A stretch of 5,962 bases of DNA from an uncultured Acidimicrobiaceae bacterium (GTDB taxonomy: Bacteria; Actinomycetota; Acidimicrobiia; Spongiisociales; UBA5794). A program made the position numbers and the translations under genes. The stretch's first letter is position 1, and each line of letters begins with the position of its first letter. A model generated the notes under the pieces. That model saw only the letters and a list, made by a program, of their open reading frames with translations. It had not been told where the DNA came from and did not search any database. Where the stretch lies: positions 14,747 through 20,708 of the forward strand of contig CAMYJM010000018.1 in assembly GCA_947258635.1 (NCBI GenBank), in the 5' to 3' direction. Shown here piece by piece: positions 4,890 to 5,962 of the stretch.

Positions 4890-5962
4890 ATGAAGCCAAA
4901 GCTGCGGTTCATGGCCGTGGTGGCAGTGGCGCTACTAGCCGGACAGGTCGCCGCCATGGCGGCGGTGCCGGAGCGCCCCCTGATCGCCGCGAGCTCGCAG
5001 GACGTGATTCCATCGTCTGCGGACACCACTGCATCTCAGCCGAACCCGGCCGACATCATCGACGGCAAGCTGCGTGCAGAGCTCGAAGTCGAAGAGACGG
5101 CCCGGTTTGTCGTCGAATTCGCGGCGCGACCCGACCTCACCAAGGCGGCCGCCCTCGACGATTTCACCGCCCGAGGTCAAGCAGTCATCGACGCGCTGCA
5201 GAAGACGGCCAAGAGGTCCCAGGGCGACGCCATGCAGATCGTCGCCACCGAGGGGGCCACCGCAGACGCGTTCTGGTTCCGCAACGTGATGATCGTCGAG
5301 GGTGGCAAGACGCTCGTTGAAAGGCTCTCCCGCCTTCCCGGAGTGAAAGAGATCAGACCGGAACGCATCTATCCGCTCGTGCGGCCGGTTGCACGGGGCG
5401 TAGCCGTCGCGGTTGCCGCAGGAGATCCCGAGTGGGGAGTTGCCCGGATCGGGGCAGACCAAGCGTGGGCCGAAGGCATTCTCGGTGGCGGCGTCGTAGT
5501 GGCCAATGTCGACACCGGAGTCGACTACACGCATCCTGCCCTTGCCTCCCAGTACCGTGGCAACGCCGGCGGCGCCGGGTTCGTCCATGACTACAACTGG
5601 TGGGATCCGACAGGCGTCTGCGGCGGCGTGCCGTGCGACAACGTTGAGCACGGGACCCACACCATGGGGACGATGGTGGGCGGCGACGGTCCCGGCCCCT
5701 TGACGCCGGACATCGGCGTGGCTCCCGGCGCCCAGTGGATCGCCGCCAAGGGCTGTGAGGACTTCGGATGCTCCGAGCAGGCCCTGCTGTCGTCGGGCCA
5801 ATGGATCCTGGCGCCGACCGACCTCAACGGCGAGAACCCCGACCCCGCCATGCGTCCCGACATCGTCAACAACTCATGGGGTGGCGGACCCGGCGATACC
5901 TTCTATCTGGAGACGGTCCAGAACTGGCGCGCCGCCGGGATCATCCCGGTCTTCGCCGCCGG
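4890..5962 (+). CDS. Secreted subtilisin-like serine protease (S8, bacillopeptidase F-like), partial, 3' end outside window
   Basis: Open from ATG 4890 for 357 codons to the window edge with no stop. AAAGG lies 7 nt before the ATG. Residues 1-25 form a signal peptide (KPKLR, then a hydrophobic core to about residue 22, with Ala-x-Ala-like cleavage near 22-25), so export through Sec is expected. Residues about 72-160 look like an I9 inhibitor/chaperone propeptide: RFVVEF (72-77), FWFRN (128-132), then RLPGVKEIRPERIY. The mature domain opens near WGVARIGADQAW (182-193). Catalytic Asp is D208 in NVDTGVDYTHPAL, and catalytic His is H254 in EHGTHTMGTM. NNSWGG (327-332) corresponds to the substrate-binding SLGG strand of subtilisin. 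The 46-residue Asp-His spacing (32 in subtilisin) and YNWWDPTG match bacillopeptidase F-type enzymes. Cysteines C244/C249 and C289/C294 may form disulfides. The window stops at VFAAG, where the oxyanion-hole Asn would follow; the Ser is outside. Such proteins often exceed 1,000 residues with C-terminal accessory domains. Confidence 0.93.
   Translation, partial: MKPKLRFMAVVAVALLAGQVAAMAAVPERPLIAASSQDVIPSSADTTASQPNPADIIDGKLRAELEVEETARFVVEFAARPDLTKAAALDDFTARGQAVIDALQKTAKRSQGDAMQIVATEGATADAFWFRNVMIVEGGKTLVERLSRLPGVKEIRPERIYPLVRPVARGVAVAVAAGDPEWGVARIGADQAWAEGILGGGVVVANVDTGVDYTHPALASQYRGNAGGAGFVHDYNWWDPTGVCGGVPCDNVEHGTHTMGTMVGGDGPGPLTPDIGVAPGAQWIAAKGCEDFGCSEQALLSSGQWILAPTDLNGENPDPAMRPDIVNNSWGGGPGDTFYLETVQNWRAAGIIPVFAA

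Noticed and set aside
4935..5801. Minus-strand open frame of 288 codons opposite the protease
   Set aside because: The plus strand carries a signal peptide, propeptide and catalytic Asp/His motifs in one continuous frame; the antisense frame shows no domain.

Overview
This is a GC-rich stretch (by eye well above 60% G+C, with strong third-position GC in the genes) holding six protein genes in three blocks. Two genes are cut by the window ends. The organism is a bacterium. An operon for a V/A-type ATPase, a TTG start with a strong Shine-Dalgarno, a MarR protein with a long N-terminal helix of the kind seen in actinobacteria, and a bacillopeptidase F-like secreted protease all fit a high-GC environmental lineage such as Actinomycetota (for example Acidimicrobiia) or Chloroflexota. 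This placement is inference and not firm.

Block 1 (1-2354, minus strand) is the start of a V/A-type ATPase operon, read right to left as D (rotor axle), G/H (peripheral-stalk coiled coil) and I (membrane stator). The genes are translationally tight: the D stop overlaps the G/H start, and the G/H stop lies just before a GTG start for I. Each has a GAGG-type ribosome binding site. Subunit I runs off the left edge, so the catalytic subunits (A, B), the c-ring and E, C, F are not in view. D leads the operon, whereas it lies at or near the distal end of the Thermus and Enterococcus operons.

Block 2 (2355-4188) has a divergent intergenic region with two GC-rich inverted repeats. It is followed on the plus strand by a complete FAD-dependent oxidoreductase of the phytoene desaturase / carotenoid isomerase / retinol saturase superfamily, which probably starts at a TTG codon. 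Its end converges with the next gene, with only 21 bp between the stop codons.

Block 3 (4186-5962) is a minus-strand MarR-family regulator facing a plus-strand secreted subtilisin-like (S8) protease across a 140-bp, strikingly AT-rich divergent region. That region holds a good extended -10 promoter reading toward the protease, with a 17-bp imperfect palindrome in the spacer that looks like a MarR-type operator. The likely reading is that the MarR protein controls the protease gene and perhaps itself. The protease has a signal peptide, an I9-like propeptide and the catalytic Asp and His, but the window ends just before the expected oxyanion-hole Asn and the nucleophilic Ser.

I found no RNA genes, mobile elements, CRISPR arrays or clearly new biological system. 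The most interesting points are the operator/promoter arrangement in block 3 and the subunit order in block 1.
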